Part shown: piece after piece, positions 50,423 through 59,222 of the stretch
Layout of the letters: every line of letters starts with the position of its first letter
Numbering within the stretch: the first letter of the stretch is position 1
DNA from: Myxococcaceae bacterium
Lineage (GTDB): Bacteria > Myxococcota > Myxococcia > Myxococcales > Myxococcaceae
Length of the DNA stretch: 64,000 nt
Direction: 5' to 3'
NCBI GenBank assembly: GCA_017881265.1
Contig: JADGRA010000005.1
Location: 1-64,000, forward strand
Made by a program: the position numbers and the translations under genes
Notes under the pieces: generated by a model
What the model saw: the letters and a program-made list of their open reading frames with translations, nothing else
The model's database searches: none
What the model was told of the DNA's origin: nothing

Positions 50423-51724
50423 TCAGCCCACCTGGTGCATGGCCGTCACCGGCTGGAGCCGGGCGGCGAGGAAGGAGGGGATGAGGGAGATGGCGGTCGT
50501 GCAGCCGGTGATGAGCAGCACCGAGCCGAGCAGGGCGCTCGGAAGGACGGCGAGGTGGACTTCCTCCCGCATCAGGAAGAGCTGCACCGTGATGGGGGCA
50601 TGCAGGTGGGCGGCGTTGATGAGGGCGCACACCAACAGGCCGAGCAGCGCGCCGAAGAGGGCCGAGGCCAGGGACAGGCTGAGCGCCTCCACCAGGAACA
50701 TCGCCAGCACCCGCATCCTTTGCATCCCGATGGCGCGCAGCGTGCCAATCTCCCGGGTGCGCTCGCGGATGGCAATCCACAGCGTGTTCATGATGCCCAC
50801 CGCGATGATGGTGAGCAGGATGCCAATCAGCACGAAGGACAGCCAGGTGATGGCGGTCAGCGTCCACTGTACGAAGGCGATTTCATCCTGCCAGTTGGTG
50901 ACGTCGAGCTTCTGACCGGTCCAGCCCTCGCGGTTCACCACCTCGAACTTCTGGAAAAAGGCGCGCGGGTCCTTGTCCATCAGCTGAAAGCCCGCCGCGG
51001 GCAGCACTTCCCGCAGCCGTGCTTCCACTTTCGGGACGTCGCGGATGTCCTTCAGGTACAGCATCATCGCTCCGGTGGAGTCCTCGTTGAGGGCGTATAG
51101 AGCCCGCAGGGTGACGGCCGGGACGTAGGTGTTGAACATGCTGAGCAGGCCGACGTTCCTGGCGATGGCGGCCACCTTGACGTCGACCGTGTTGGCTGCG
51201 CCCCGCAGCGTGTACGACGACAGCGTGATGACGTCGCCCACCCGCACCCCCAGGCGTGTGGCTTGTTCCTGGAAGAGGAGGATGGTGCCGGGCTCGGTGA
51301 GGGCGTCGAGCGAGCCCTGCTGCACCTGCACCACCCGCCGGAACCCCGGCTCATTGGAGATGTCGATGCCGTTGACGCCCACCTGCAACGACCCCGTGTC
51401 GCTCACCAGCTTGGCCCAGCCTCGACCGCGCTCGGTCACGTAGTCGAGCTCCGGCACCTGGGGCCGAATCACCTCCAGCACCTTCTTGTAGTGCGTCACC
51501 ACCGGGGCGGACTGCCCGGCGGTCACCTTGAAGAAACCGGCGACGTTCACCTGGCCGGTCATCAGCGTCGTGGCCGACTCGAGGATGGTGGACCGAATGC
51601 CGTTGAGGAGCCCGAGCAGGACCACCAGCAGCATGGTGACGCCGGCAATGGCGCCGCCCAGCATCAGCGTGCGACGCCGGTGGGTGACCAGGTTGCGGAA
51701 GGCGATGAGGAAGAGTTGGCGCAT
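50423..51724 (-). CDS. ABC transporter permease, FtsX/LolC type (second subunit)
   Basis: Permease of 433 residues. The MacB-like layout is clear: first helix at about 20-45 (MLGGAIAGVTMLLVVLLGLLNGI), a periplasmic domain of about 230 residues, then three helices near 275-425 (ITWLSFVLIGILLTIIAVGIMN, the SLSLASALFGALLGLLVCALI segment and LLGSVLLITGCTTAISLIPSFLAA). IRERTREIGTLRAIGMQRMRV is the conserved FtsX coupling segment. It presumably pairs with the larger permease encoded before it to form a heterodimer on the shared ATPase. It starts 8 bases after that gene. Confidence 0.9.
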   Translation of the reverse strand: MRQLFLIAFRNLVTHRRRTLMLGGAIAGVTMLLVVLLGLLNGIRSTILESATTLMTGQVNVAGFFKVTAGQSAPVVTHYKKVLEVIRPQVPELDYVTERGRGWAKLVSDTGSLQVGVNGIDISNEPGFRRVVQVQQGSLDALTEPGTILLFQEQATRLGVRVGDVITLSSYTLRGAANTVDVKVAAIARNVGLLSMFNTYVPAVTLRALYALNEDSTGAMMLYLKDIRDVPKVEARLREVLPAAGFQLMDKDPRAFFQKFEVVNREGWTGQKLDVTNWQDEIAFVQWTLTAITWLSFVLIGILLTIIAVGIMNTLWIAIRERTREIGTLRAIGMQRMRVLAMFLVEALSLSLASALFGALLGLLVCALINAAHLHAPITVQLFLMREEVHLAVLPSALLGSVLLITGCTTAISLIPSFLAARLQPVTAMHQVG

Positions 51725-51732
51725 GGCGGAGG

Positions 51733-53826
51733 CTACTCGTCAGTCTGCATCGCACGCACCGGCGGCACGCGCGCGGCCAGGAAGGCCGGGTAGAGGGTGG
51801 ACACGACGCTCACCACCAGGACAATCCCCATCGCCGCGATGACATTGCTGATCGACAGGTGGGGGTAGAGCCTGGGCCCGGAGAAGAAGAAGTACATGAT
51901 GTCGGCCGTGGCCCGGATGCCCTTGGCGCCCACCCAGCCGACGATGCCTGCGCCGAGCAGCGCCCCGGCTGCGCCGAAGACCACCCCCAGCGTCAGCGTC
52001 TCCGAAAGAACCATGGTCAGCACGAAGGGCCGCTGCGCGCCGATGGCGCGCATCGTCCCGACCTCGGCGGTCCGCCGCAGGGTGGCCATCATCATTGCGT
52101 TGTTGATGATGACCATCGCCACCACGAAGATGATGAACGCGGCGACGTAGAGGACCAGCCGTGCCAGCATTACCAGCTGGCCGAGAATGCCCGAGGCGTC
52201 CTGCCAGGAGACGGCATAGATGCCCAGGTGCTCGCGGTCGGACAGCTCGCGCACCTCCCGCAACGTCTGCTTCAGCTTACTCGGGTCCTTGAGGATGACA
52301 GCGGCGTTGAGGACGACGCCGCGGCTGATTTCGGCATGGTCGAAGACTCGCTGCTGGAGGTCCTTGCGCCGGAGGTTGGCGGCGGTTCCCGGGAAGGCCT
52401 TCTTGTCGTCGATGAGGCCCGGGGTCGCCTCGGCCACTACCTTGCGCCCGCTTCCAAATAATTCCTCCTCGGCGTGGGTGCGGTCCACCGCCTGCGCGCC
52501 GGCTTCCTGCTTGAGCGCCTGAATCTCCGCGCTCGTGTCGGCCCCGAGGTACCCGTACAGCTCTCGGAAGGACATGATGTCCATCAGGCTGATGTTCCCG
52601 GCCAGCGGCGACTTTTCCAGGCCCTTGAAGCGAAAGGTGCCCCACACCGGGATGTTCAAGCTTTTCGTGTAGCCGCTGCGGGTGAAGGCGGTGATGGTGA
52701 GCACGTCGCCCACCCGGAGACGGTAGAGCTGAAGCAGCGGGGCGAGCTCCTTGTAGAAGAAAGCGTAGCGCGCTTGGAAGTTGTCGTCGGTCACGGCGAA
52801 GAAGGCCGAGAGCAGCTCGGGCAGCGTGCCATCCGAGCGGCCGAGAGAGGCGCGCAGCGCCCGCACCGCCTGCTCGGACTTAAGGGGGTCGAGCTGCAGG
52901 AGAATCTCGCGGGTCTGCTGGGCGTTCTGGTGCACGTAGCGCTGCAGCTCCGGGTCCGTCGAGATAAGCGCGCCCGTATCCACCGCCTCCTTGATGAGGT
53001 CCATCCGACGGGCCGTCTTCAGCTTGAGGTACTGCTCGTAGATGAATTTCGAGAGCAACATGCCGCGGCGCCCGGGGGGAACCGCCTGGCCGTCGACAAT
53101 CTCCATCCGGTCGAACGACTTGGCGAACCCGTCCAGGTCCGTGCCCACGTAGCGCAGGGGCACCAGGTCACCGTCGGGAAGCTGTGGCGCGACCTTGTTC
53201 TCGAGGAACTCCAGCGCGCCGTAGGGGTCCTCGTCGAAACCCTGCCAGAAGGCGTCGGAGGAGGCGCGCTCCACCGCCGCCAACGCTTCGGGGTCCCGCG
53301 CCTCGGTGGTCTCCATCTCGGTGGCGCGCCCGAGGTCGGTGTGGAGGACCCTGACAATCTGCCGCACGTGCTCCTTGAGGCTCTGCCGTTCGGCCTCGAG
53401 CTCGGCTGTCTTGCCGTTCTCCTTCTCCTCGCGCACCACGCCGCGGAGCTCCGCCAGGGTGAGGTCCACCGTGTTGCCGGAGGTGATGAGCGAGCCATTG
53501 ATGCCCATCGGCACCACGGCCTTCACGTTCGGCAGCTTGGAGATGGCACCCTCGACGCGCTGGTAGTCCTGCATCGGGCTCAGGTCCGGCTCGTTGCCCA
53601 TGGTGGGCCAGATGGACATCGGGTCGCGGCTGGTGACGCTGTACAGCTGGATGTGCCCGGACACGGTACCGACGATGCTGCGGCTCATCGAGCCGAGCAG
53701 GCTGTCCAGCATCGCGCCGCCCACCACCAGCAGCAGCGTGTAGAAGAAGATGATGGCCCCGATGAGGAGGTTGATGCGGCTGCGGAACAGGTTCCGGAGC
53801 GAGACCTGGAGCAGTAGCCGAAGCAT
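51733..53826 (-). CDS. ABC transporter permease, FtsX/LolC type, large periplasmic domain
   Basis: Permease of 697 residues. Helix 1 lies at about 18-42 (INLLIGAIIFFYTLLLVVGGAML). A very large periplasmic region of about 500 residues follows, roughly twice that of LolC/E or MacB, with charged helical parts (EEKENGKTAELEAERQSLKEH). Three helices lie near 565-690, with the coupling segment LRRTAEVGTMRAIGAQRPFV. The start ATG shares one base with the ATPase stop (TGATG). The oversized domain suggests bulky or protein-bound cargo, or docking of the LolA-like partner. Confidence 0.9.
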   Translation of the reverse strand: MLRLLLQVSLRNLFRSRINLLIGAIIFFYTLLLVVGGAMLDSLLGSMSRSIVGTVSGHIQLYSVTSRDPMSIWPTMGNEPDLSPMQDYQRVEGAISKLPNVKAVVPMGINGSLITSGNTVDLTLAELRGVVREEKENGKTAELEAERQSLKEHVRQIVRVLHTDLGRATEMETTEARDPEALAAVERASSDAFWQGFDEDPYGALEFLENKVAPQLPDGDLVPLRYVGTDLDGFAKSFDRMEIVDGQAVPPGRRGMLLSKFIYEQYLKLKTARRMDLIKEAVDTGALISTDPELQRYVHQNAQQTREILLQLDPLKSEQAVRALRASLGRSDGTLPELLSAFFAVTDDNFQARYAFFYKELAPLLQLYRLRVGDVLTITAFTRSGYTKSLNIPVWGTFRFKGLEKSPLAGNISLMDIMSFRELYGYLGADTSAEIQALKQEAGAQAVDRTHAEEELFGSGRKVVAEATPGLIDDKKAFPGTAANLRRKDLQQRVFDHAEISRGVVLNAAVILKDPSKLKQTLREVRELSDREHLGIYAVSWQDASGILGQLVMLARLVLYVAAFIIFVVAMVIINNAMMMATLRRTAEVGTMRAIGAQRPFVLTMVLSETLTLGVVFGAAGALLGAGIVGWVGAKGIRATADIMYFFFSGPRLYPHLSISNVIAAMGIVLVVSVVSTLYPAFLAARVPPVRAMQTDE

Positions 53827-54545
53827 CAGTGCATCCCCGCGGCCTGCGCCCCGCCCAGTGGCTTCTCCCGGCCGACAATCTGGCCGTCTTCCAGGCGAAT
53901 GACGGCGTTGGCGTGGCTCATCACCCGGGCGTCGTGGGTGGAGAAGATGAACGTCGTGCCATCCCGCTCGTTGAGCTCCTTCATCAGGTCGATGATGTGC
54001 TCGCCCGTCACCGAGTCGAGGTTGGCCGTCGGCTCGTCCGCCAGCACCAGCTGCGGGCTGCCCACCAGGGCCCGCGCCACCGCCACCCGCTGGCGCTGGC
54101 CGCCGGACAGCTCGCTCGGGCGGTGGTCGGCGTGGGTCGCAATGCCCACCTGCTCGAGGAGCAGCATCACCCGCTTCCGCCGCTCCGGGGCGCTGAGCTT
54201 GCGCTGCAGCAGCAGCGGGAACTCGACGTTCTGAAAGACGCTGAGCACCGGCACCAGGTTGAAGCTCTGGAAGATGAAGCCAATGGTATTCAGCCGCAGG
54301 GAGGTGAGCTCCCGCTCGCTCAGCTCGGCCGTGTTCCGTCCCGCCACCACCACGGTGCCCCGCGTGGCCACGTCCACGCAGCCGATGAGGTTGAGCAGGG
54401 TCGTCTTCCCGCTCCCGGAAGGTCCGGCGATGGAGATGAATTCACCGGCCACCACGTCGAGCGAGACGCCACGCAGCGCCGGCACCAGGGTCTTGCCGAG
54501 GCTGTATTCCTTGTACACGTCGACGATGCTGACGATGGGGGCCAT
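53826..54545 (-). CDS. ABC transporter ATPase, LolD/MacB type
   Basis: ATPase of 239 residues. Walker A is GPSGSGKTTLLNLIG, the Q-loop FIFQSFNLVPVLSVFQNVEFPLLLQ is typical of LolD/MacB/FtsE, the signature is LSGGQRQRVAVARALV, Walker B is LVLADEPTANLDS and the H-loop is FIFSTHD. Such ATPases act with FtsX-type permeases as mechanotransducers rather than classic transporters. It is the first gene of the five-gene operon. I start at ATG 54545 (MAPIVSIVDVYKEYSLG); the longer ORF track start at 54608 would include the promoter region. Confidence 0.92.
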   Translation of the reverse strand: MAPIVSIVDVYKEYSLGKTLVPALRGVSLDVVAGEFISIAGPSGSGKTTLLNLIGCVDVATRGTVVVAGRNTAELSERELTSLRLNTIGFIFQSFNLVPVLSVFQNVEFPLLLQRKLSAPERRKRVMLLLEQVGIATHADHRPSELSGGQRQRVAVARALVGSPQLVLADEPTANLDSVTGEHIIDLMKELNERDGTTFIFSTHDARVMSHANAVIRLEDGQIVGREKPLGGAQAAGMH

Positions 54546-54569
54546 GTAAGTCCGTCTCCCTGTGGCAAC

Positions 54570-54598
54570 GGCTAACCGCGCGACCTTGGCCGGGTCAA
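54570..54598 (-). promoter_or_regulatory. Candidate promoter of the five-gene ABC operon
   Basis: On the minus strand, TTGACC (54598-54593) is followed after 17 bases by TTAGCC (54575-54570), 24 bases before the ATPase start. The -35 is good and the -10 is poor, so this is tentative. Confidence 0.35.
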
Positions 54599-54671
54599 GC
54601 GGCGTCACTGTAAAGAAGCGTCAGCCGCTCTAGCATCCGCACCCGTCTCGCGTCGCCCGCGAACGTCCATG

Positions 54672-54692
54672 GGCCCCCCGGGCCCCCGGGGA
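54672..54692. terminator. GC-rich self-complementary tract
   Basis: A C/G-run tract (CCCCCCGGGCCCCCGGGG) lies in the 158-base gap between the adaptor remnant and the ABC operon. It can fold in several registers and may terminate read-through, but there is no T run. Confidence 0.25.
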
Positions 54693-54703
54693 GGGCGTGT
54701 GGG

Positions 54704-55060
54704 TCACCGGGGCTCGACGTGCGTGCCGTCTCGCAGCGCCTCACCAGGGTAGAGCGCCACTTGCTGCCCCGCCGTCAGGCCGGAGAGGACCTCGGCATCC
54801 GCGTCGTTGCGTCGGCCGAGCTCGACGCGGCGCAGGTGCGCCCGGCCGTCGTCGACGGTGTAGACGGCCCAGCCCGTTCCCTGCCGGAAGGCGGCCCCGG
54901 TGGGGACGAGCAGGACATCCGCTGCGTCCACCGTCACGACGCGCACCTGCACCCGGTACCGGTCCTGTAGCCCGACGCGGGCCTCCGCGGCGTCGGTCAG
55001 GTCGGCGAGGACATTCACCCGCTGTTCCTCCACGCCCAGCGCCGACACCTTGGTGAAGGG
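54704..55060 (-). pseudogene. 3' fragment of an RND/HlyD-type efflux adaptor gene
   Basis: About 118 codons encode only the end of a periplasmic adaptor of the AcrA/MacA/HlyD group: VSALGVEEQRVNVLADL, then the beta-domain YRVQVRVVTVDAADVLLVPTGAAFR and the end GLTAGQQVALYPGEALRDG. A full adaptor would need about 250 more residues (signal, hairpin, lipoyl domain). These are absent: an in-frame TGA at 55061-55063 and a 16-base palindrome lie directly upstream, then the 3' end of an unrelated peptidase gene. It therefore looks like a deletion remnant. It may once have headed the ABC operon, which lacks an adaptor. Expression as a 114-residue protein from GTG 55048 cannot be excluded. Confidence 0.75.
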
Positions 55061-55079
55061 TCAGCCTTGCGGCGCTGCG

Positions 55080-55095
55080 CGCTGCGCGCGCAGCG
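55080..55095. repeat. Perfect 16-base palindrome at the adaptor break point
   Basis: CGCTGCGCGCGCAGCG equals its own reverse complement. It lies between the peptidase stop (55109) and the first surviving codon of the adaptor fragment. It may be the terminator stem of the peptidase gene or a site where the deletion occurred. Confidence 0.5.
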
Positions 55096-55108
55096 TTTGC
55101 GGGCTGCC

Positions 55109-56542
55109 TCAGGGTGGGTGGCCGGCCATGGCCCGGCGCACGCCGGCCAGCGGGGCCGTGTCGTCGTAGACGACTTTACCGTCGCGCAGCGAGACGCCCA
55201 GCCGGTGGAACAGGCCCTCCAAGTCCGGTGCGCCGGGTGCCTCGCCCATGCTGTGGAACAGCTCGGTGAGGACGGGCGTGCCGGCGGTGGCGTCGGCGAC
55301 GCGGAGGACGTCGCGCATCTCCCAGTGGCTGGTGGCGTTTCCCCCCACCGCGACCAGGCCGCGCAGCACGTCGTCCACGGAACGGGCGTTGCCGGTGCGC
55401 TCGCGCAGGGTGACGTCGGCTACCAGCCAGAAGAGGGCGCCGCCCCAGTATGTGCGGGCCCAGGTGTGGGTGGTTTCCAGTCCGCCGTCGCCCGCACGGG
55501 GCAGCCCGAGTGCGCCCTGCTCCAGCCACTCGGACCACAGCACCGCCTCGTCCACCATCCCTGCGCGGACGCGGACGAGCGGCTCACCGAAGACGGCCAT
55601 GCCCTCCTCCATCCACTGATGCTTCCGCCACAGCGTGGGGAAGCCCAGGTGCATCAGCTCATGCGTCAGGACCCAGTCCTTTCGCGCACGGGTGGAGGGC
55701 ACGGAGCTGCCCAGCCGCAACAGAATGGAAGCACCACCCTCGCCCAGCGTGAAGCCGCTCAGGCCCCGGCCACCGCTGGGTACGACGAGGAGCAACAGGT
55801 GGTCCACCGGAAAGCGGTGGTAGTAGGCGGCCACCGCGCGGCTCGCCTCCGCCACCCAAGCCTCCATGTCCTCGTCCGCCATGGCGAAGGCGACGGGGGC
55901 GACGGCCAGCGCCACTTGCGCGGCGTCTACCTGGAGGAGGCGGACCCGCCACGGCCCGAAGGCGCACAGGGGGGTGACCCGCAGCCCCGCGGTGGACACA
56001 TAGCCGTCCCGCTCTGGGCTGGGCTGCAGTCCGCACAGCGCGCCGACGCCCTCCGGCGCGTTGAGGGAGAGGCGGTAGCCGGGCCCGCCGCCGCCCGCCG
56101 GGTGAAGCAACCAGAGGGAGGGAGGAGACACCAGCGCGTCGCCAACGGCCGCTGCGCTCTGCGGGTCCTCCAGCGCCTGGGCCGCCTGTCCCAGCAGGAA
56201 GCGGTAGCGGAGCCGGCAGCCCTGGGGGCAGGGTGGCAGCCGGACGCCTTGGTGCGAGACGGGGGCCGGGACCCAGTGGCCGGCCTGCTGCAGCTGGACG
56301 TCGCGCAGGAAGCGCTCGCCGCCGTCCTCCAGAACGAGGGGACCCACCGTTCCGGCGGGGAAGACGGCGTCCACCGAGAGGGTGTCCGCCCTGGCGTTGA
56401 CGTCAACGCCGAAGGAGGGCAGGGCCGCCGGCGCCGGCGCGGCGAGGGTCCCCCCCGCCCAGGCCACCACCAGCGTGAGGTATGCGCGCACCACCCGAGC
56501 GGCGAAGAGACAGCGCCACGCCTCAGTTAATTCCCGGCGCAC
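55109..56542 (-). CDS. Exported gluzincin-type metallopeptidase (HExxH)
   Basis: Protein of 477 residues with a hydrophobic export signal (VVRAYLTLVVAWAGGTLAAPAPA). The zinc motif is VLTHELMHLGFP (His294, Glu295, His298), and the third ligand is likely Glu312 or 313 in QWMEEGMAVFGEP, the M1/M61 gluzincin arrangement. The 250-residue N-terminal part is beta-rich. FTLGEGGASILLRLG just before the active site resembles the GxMEN-type substrate loop without matching it. The substrate is unknown. The start is GTG 56542; it is divergent from the next gene with a 61-base gap. Confidence 0.78.
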   Translation of the reverse strand: MRRELTEAWRCLFAARVVRAYLTLVVAWAGGTLAAPAPAALPSFGVDVNARADTLSVDAVFPAGTVGPLVLEDGGERFLRDVQLQQAGHWVPAPVSHQGVRLPPCPQGCRLRYRFLLGQAAQALEDPQSAAAVGDALVSPPSLWLLHPAGGGGPGYRLSLNAPEGVGALCGLQPSPERDGYVSTAGLRVTPLCAFGPWRVRLLQVDAAQVALAVAPVAFAMADEDMEAWVAEASRAVAAYYHRFPVDHLLLLVVPSGGRGLSGFTLGEGGASILLRLGSSVPSTRARKDWVLTHELMHLGFPTLWRKHQWMEEGMAVFGEPLVRVRAGMVDEAVLWSEWLEQGALGLPRAGDGGLETTHTWARTYWGGALFWLVADVTLRERTGNARSVDDVLRGLVAVGGNATSHWEMRDVLRVADATAGTPVLTELFHSMGEAPGAPDLEGLFHRLGVSLRDGKVVYDDTAPLAGVRRAMAGHPP

Positions 56543-56603
56543 CGCAGCGCCAGTCCACCCGGGCGTCTGGCGGTCGGGCGCGGCCGCCGCCTAGGGTGCG
56601 GGC

Positions 56604-57419
56604 GTGCCGTCCCTGCCACGCCGCGCGGTGCTCGGCCTCCTCGTGTGGTGCGCGCCCTGGCCCTTGTCCGCGGCCAGCCCGCCCTCCGTCTGCGGAACCC
56701 TCACCACCGCCCCCTATGACGCCTCGGCCCGGTTCCGCGCCGTGCACGTGGATACGCTCGACTTAAAGCTCCAGCACGTCTTCGAGGAGGCCCGGGCTGG
56801 CTGGCTGAAGGTGCTGGCGCTGCACCACACCACCGACGGACGGGGCTTCTTTCTCCAGAAGGCGGGAAAAACCTTCCTCACCCTGCGGTCCTTTAACTCC
56901 TTCTGTGAGTACGACGCGCTCCGCTCGTTCCGCGCCGCGGTGGGCGAGCGCCTCGGCCCGGAGGGGGAAAACGCGGGGAAGCAGTATGACCGGGGGGACG
57001 TCGCGCTCCTGTCCCCACACAACAGCGAGGTGTGGTCACGCCTGGACGGCTTGGACTACCCCGGCGAAGGGCCGCGCCTCGACGAATACACGGCCGGCTA
57101 CATGCAGATGGTCACCCAGCAGGTGACGTCGGACGACTATGAGTCCGCGTGGAAGGACATCCGCTCGGCGCTCAGCCAGGCGCACTACCCGCTGGGCCGC
57201 GTCACTTTCTTCAGCAGCCTGGGCAGCGGGAAGCACATCAGCCTGTGGCTGGCCCGAAGCCGCGCGGCCTTCGATGGCGCCGGGACTCCCGAGCAGGCAG
57301 TTGCCCGGGTGCTGGGAGCGGCCAAGGCCGCCGCCCTGTTTGCAAAGCTGAAGGCGGCGTGCAGCGACGTCCAGGTCGCCGAGGTGGTGTCCCGGCCCGA
57401 GCTGGCCAGCCCCGAGTAG
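56604..57419 (+). CDS. Exported protein of unknown function
   Basis: Protein of 271 residues from GTG 56604 with a signal peptide (VLGLLVWCAPWPLSAASPP). The mature part is mixed alpha/beta with many aromatic and charged residues (WLKVLALHHTTDGRGFFLQKAGKTFLTLRSFNSFCEYDALRSF). It has an HNSEVWSRLDGLDYPGEGPRLDEYT segment and three Cys in the mature part. I recognise no family or active site. It is convergent with rho, 17 bases away. Confidence 0.7.
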   Translation: MPSLPRRAVLGLLVWCAPWPLSAASPPSVCGTLTTAPYDASARFRAVHVDTLDLKLQHVFEEARAGWLKVLALHHTTDGRGFFLQKAGKTFLTLRSFNSFCEYDALRSFRAAVGERLGPEGENAGKQYDRGDVALLSPHNSEVWSRLDGLDYPGEGPRLDEYTAGYMQMVTQQVTSDDYESAWKDIRSALSQAHYPLGRVTFFSSLGSGKHISLWLARSRAAFDGAGTPEQAVARVLGAAKAAALFAKLKAACSDVQVAEVVSRPELASPE

Positions 57420-57436
57420 CGTCCTCCGGGAGCGCC

Positions 57437-58951
57437 TTACAGCTCCTCGAGGAACTCGTCGTTGTAGGTGGACCGGGCAAGCCGCTTCACCAGCGCCTCC
57501 ATCGCCTCCACCGGCTTCACCGCGAAGAGCATCTGTCGCAGCTTCTTCACCTTGTCGTACTCCTTCTGGGTGAAGAGCTTCTCCTCCTTGCGCGTGCCGG
57601 ACTGGGGGATGTTGATGGCCGGGAAGATGCGCTTCTCGGCGAGCATCCGGTCGAGCGTAATCTCGCTGTTCCCGGTTCCCTTGAACTCCTCGAAGATGAC
57701 CTCGTCCATCCGGCTGCCGGTGTCGATGAGGGCAGTGCCGACGATGGTGAGCGAGCCTGCCTCCTCGGTGGCGCGGGCCGCGCCGAAGAGTCGCTTGGGC
57801 CGTTCGAGCGCCCGGCTGTCCACGCCGCCGGTGAGCGTCCGGCCCGAGCTGTCGACTTCCTTGTTGTAGGCCCGGGCGAGGCGCGTGATGGAATCGAGGA
57901 GAATCATCACGTCCCGGCCCGCCTCCACCATCCGCCGTGCCCGCTCCATCGCCAGCTCCGCCACCTTGAGGTGGTCCCCGGTGGGACGGTCCGCGTTGGA
58001 GGCAAGCACCTCGCCCTTGATGCTCCGGCGCATGTCGGTGACTTCCTCTGGCCGCTCATCGATGAGGAGCACGATCACGTGGATTTCGGGATGGTTGGCG
58101 ATGACGGCCTGGGCGATGCGCTGCAGCATGATGGTCTTGCCCGTCTTGGGTGGCGCGACGATGAGGGCGCGCTGCCCCTTCCCCAAGGGTGCAATGAGGT
58201 CGAGCACCCGGGTCACCATCTCGTGGTGGCCGTGCTCGAGCTTGATGCGCTGAAGCGGGTCGATGCTGGTGAGGTCGGCAAAGTGGGGGAGGCGTGCCGC
58301 CACGTCCGGTGGCAGCCCGTCCACGCTGTCCACCCGCTGCACCACACCCTTCGAGCCCCGCATCTGCGCCTGCGCGGTGATGTACTGGCCCGGCCTAAGG
58401 CGCAGCTTCTGGACGAGATTCTTCGGAAACTCCGCGTCGTCCGGGCCCGCCAAGAGGCTCCGCTTGATTTGGCGCAGAAAGGCGTTCGGGCCCTTGGCCT
58501 CAGTGTCCAGGACGCCTTCGACGGTGACCAGCCCTTGGGGGACGTGGGCCTGGACCGGCGGGCGCTGTCCCGCGCCGACGGGCCCCGGCCCGCCGCCCTG
58601 GGTGGCGCGGGCCTGGTGCGCCTGCAACTCGGCGGGAGAGAGAGGGACTTGTGTCTGTTGCCCGTCCGCTCCCAGCACCATCCGGTAGGCCTGCCCCTCG
58701 GGCGTGAAGAGGACCGGGACGCCGCGGCCGCGACGCCGGCGTCGACGACGGCGTCGGCCTCCAGCCGGCTGCGCAAGGCTGTCGCCCGGGCCCGTCGAAC
58801 CCGTCGCGCCGCCCGACGGTGGGCCGCCGGGCTCGGGGCCGTCGTCCGGGCCTCCGTCGTCGCCACCGTCCTCCTCGGCCCCCGGGGGGGCAGAGACCGC
58901 TGGGGGCTGCGGGAGTGCCTCGGTTGGATCGCGGTTGTCGGTATCGCTCAT
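57437..58951 (-). CDS. rho: Transcription termination factor Rho with Arg-rich N-terminal insert
   Basis: RNA-dependent ATPase hexamer of 504 residues that ends transcription. The N terminus (1-80) is disordered, acidic/Gly/Pro-rich and closes with nine consecutive Arg (66-74). The RNA-binding cold-shock-like domain follows, then the ATPase: Walker A APPKTGKT, Walker B HVIVLLIDERPEEV, MILLDSITRLARAYN and the R-loop region. The usual length is about 420; the extra residues are mainly the N-terminal part. ATG 58951 (MSDTDNRD) has AAGG upstream; the ORF track start at 59017 is not needed. Confidence 0.95.
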   Translation of the reverse strand: MSDTDNRDPTEALPQPPAVSAPPGAEEDGGDDGGPDDGPEPGGPPSGGATGSTGPGDSLAQPAGGRRRRRRRRRGRGVPVLFTPEGQAYRMVLGADGQQTQVPLSPAELQAHQARATQGGGPGPVGAGQRPPVQAHVPQGLVTVEGVLDTEAKGPNAFLRQIKRSLLAGPDDAEFPKNLVQKLRLRPGQYITAQAQMRGSKGVVQRVDSVDGLPPDVAARLPHFADLTSIDPLQRIKLEHGHHEMVTRVLDLIAPLGKGQRALIVAPPKTGKTIMLQRIAQAVIANHPEIHVIVLLIDERPEEVTDMRRSIKGEVLASNADRPTGDHLKVAELAMERARRMVEAGRDVMILLDSITRLARAYNKEVDSSGRTLTGGVDSRALERPKRLFGAARATEEAGSLTIVGTALIDTGSRMDEVIFEEFKGTGNSEITLDRMLAEKRIFPAINIPQSGTRKEEKLFTQKEYDKVKKLRQMLFAVKPVEAMEALVKRLARSTYNDEFLEEL

Positions 58952-59010
58952 CTGGACCTTGTGCAGCTGTCTTTGGGAAGCCCTGCGGAACACCACGAGG
59001 GAAAGGCGCG

Positions 59011-59029
59011 ACCCCACGTGCTGCGGGGT
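59011..59029. repeat. Hairpin in the rho leader region
   Basis: ACCCC and GGGGT pair around a nine-base loop containing CACGTG, 60-80 bases before the rho start. rho genes of other bacteria are autoregulated by termination in their leaders. Whether this hairpin takes part is unknown. The 271-base divergent gap otherwise shows no clear signal. Confidence 0.3.
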
Positions 59030-59222
59030 GCCGCCGTCCTTTCACCCGTGTCCGCCGGGGATGTCCCGCGGCCGGCCCGTCACTGGAAGGCCCGCCTCGG
59101 GGAACAGGGCATTCTTCATAGCAGAGCCGCCGAGCGGCTGCACTGCCCGAATTGCCCACACGCCCCCTGCCCACGGGCCGCCCGAGCGGGCTAGGACAGC
59201 CCCTGCGGGAGGGCCTGCCAAA

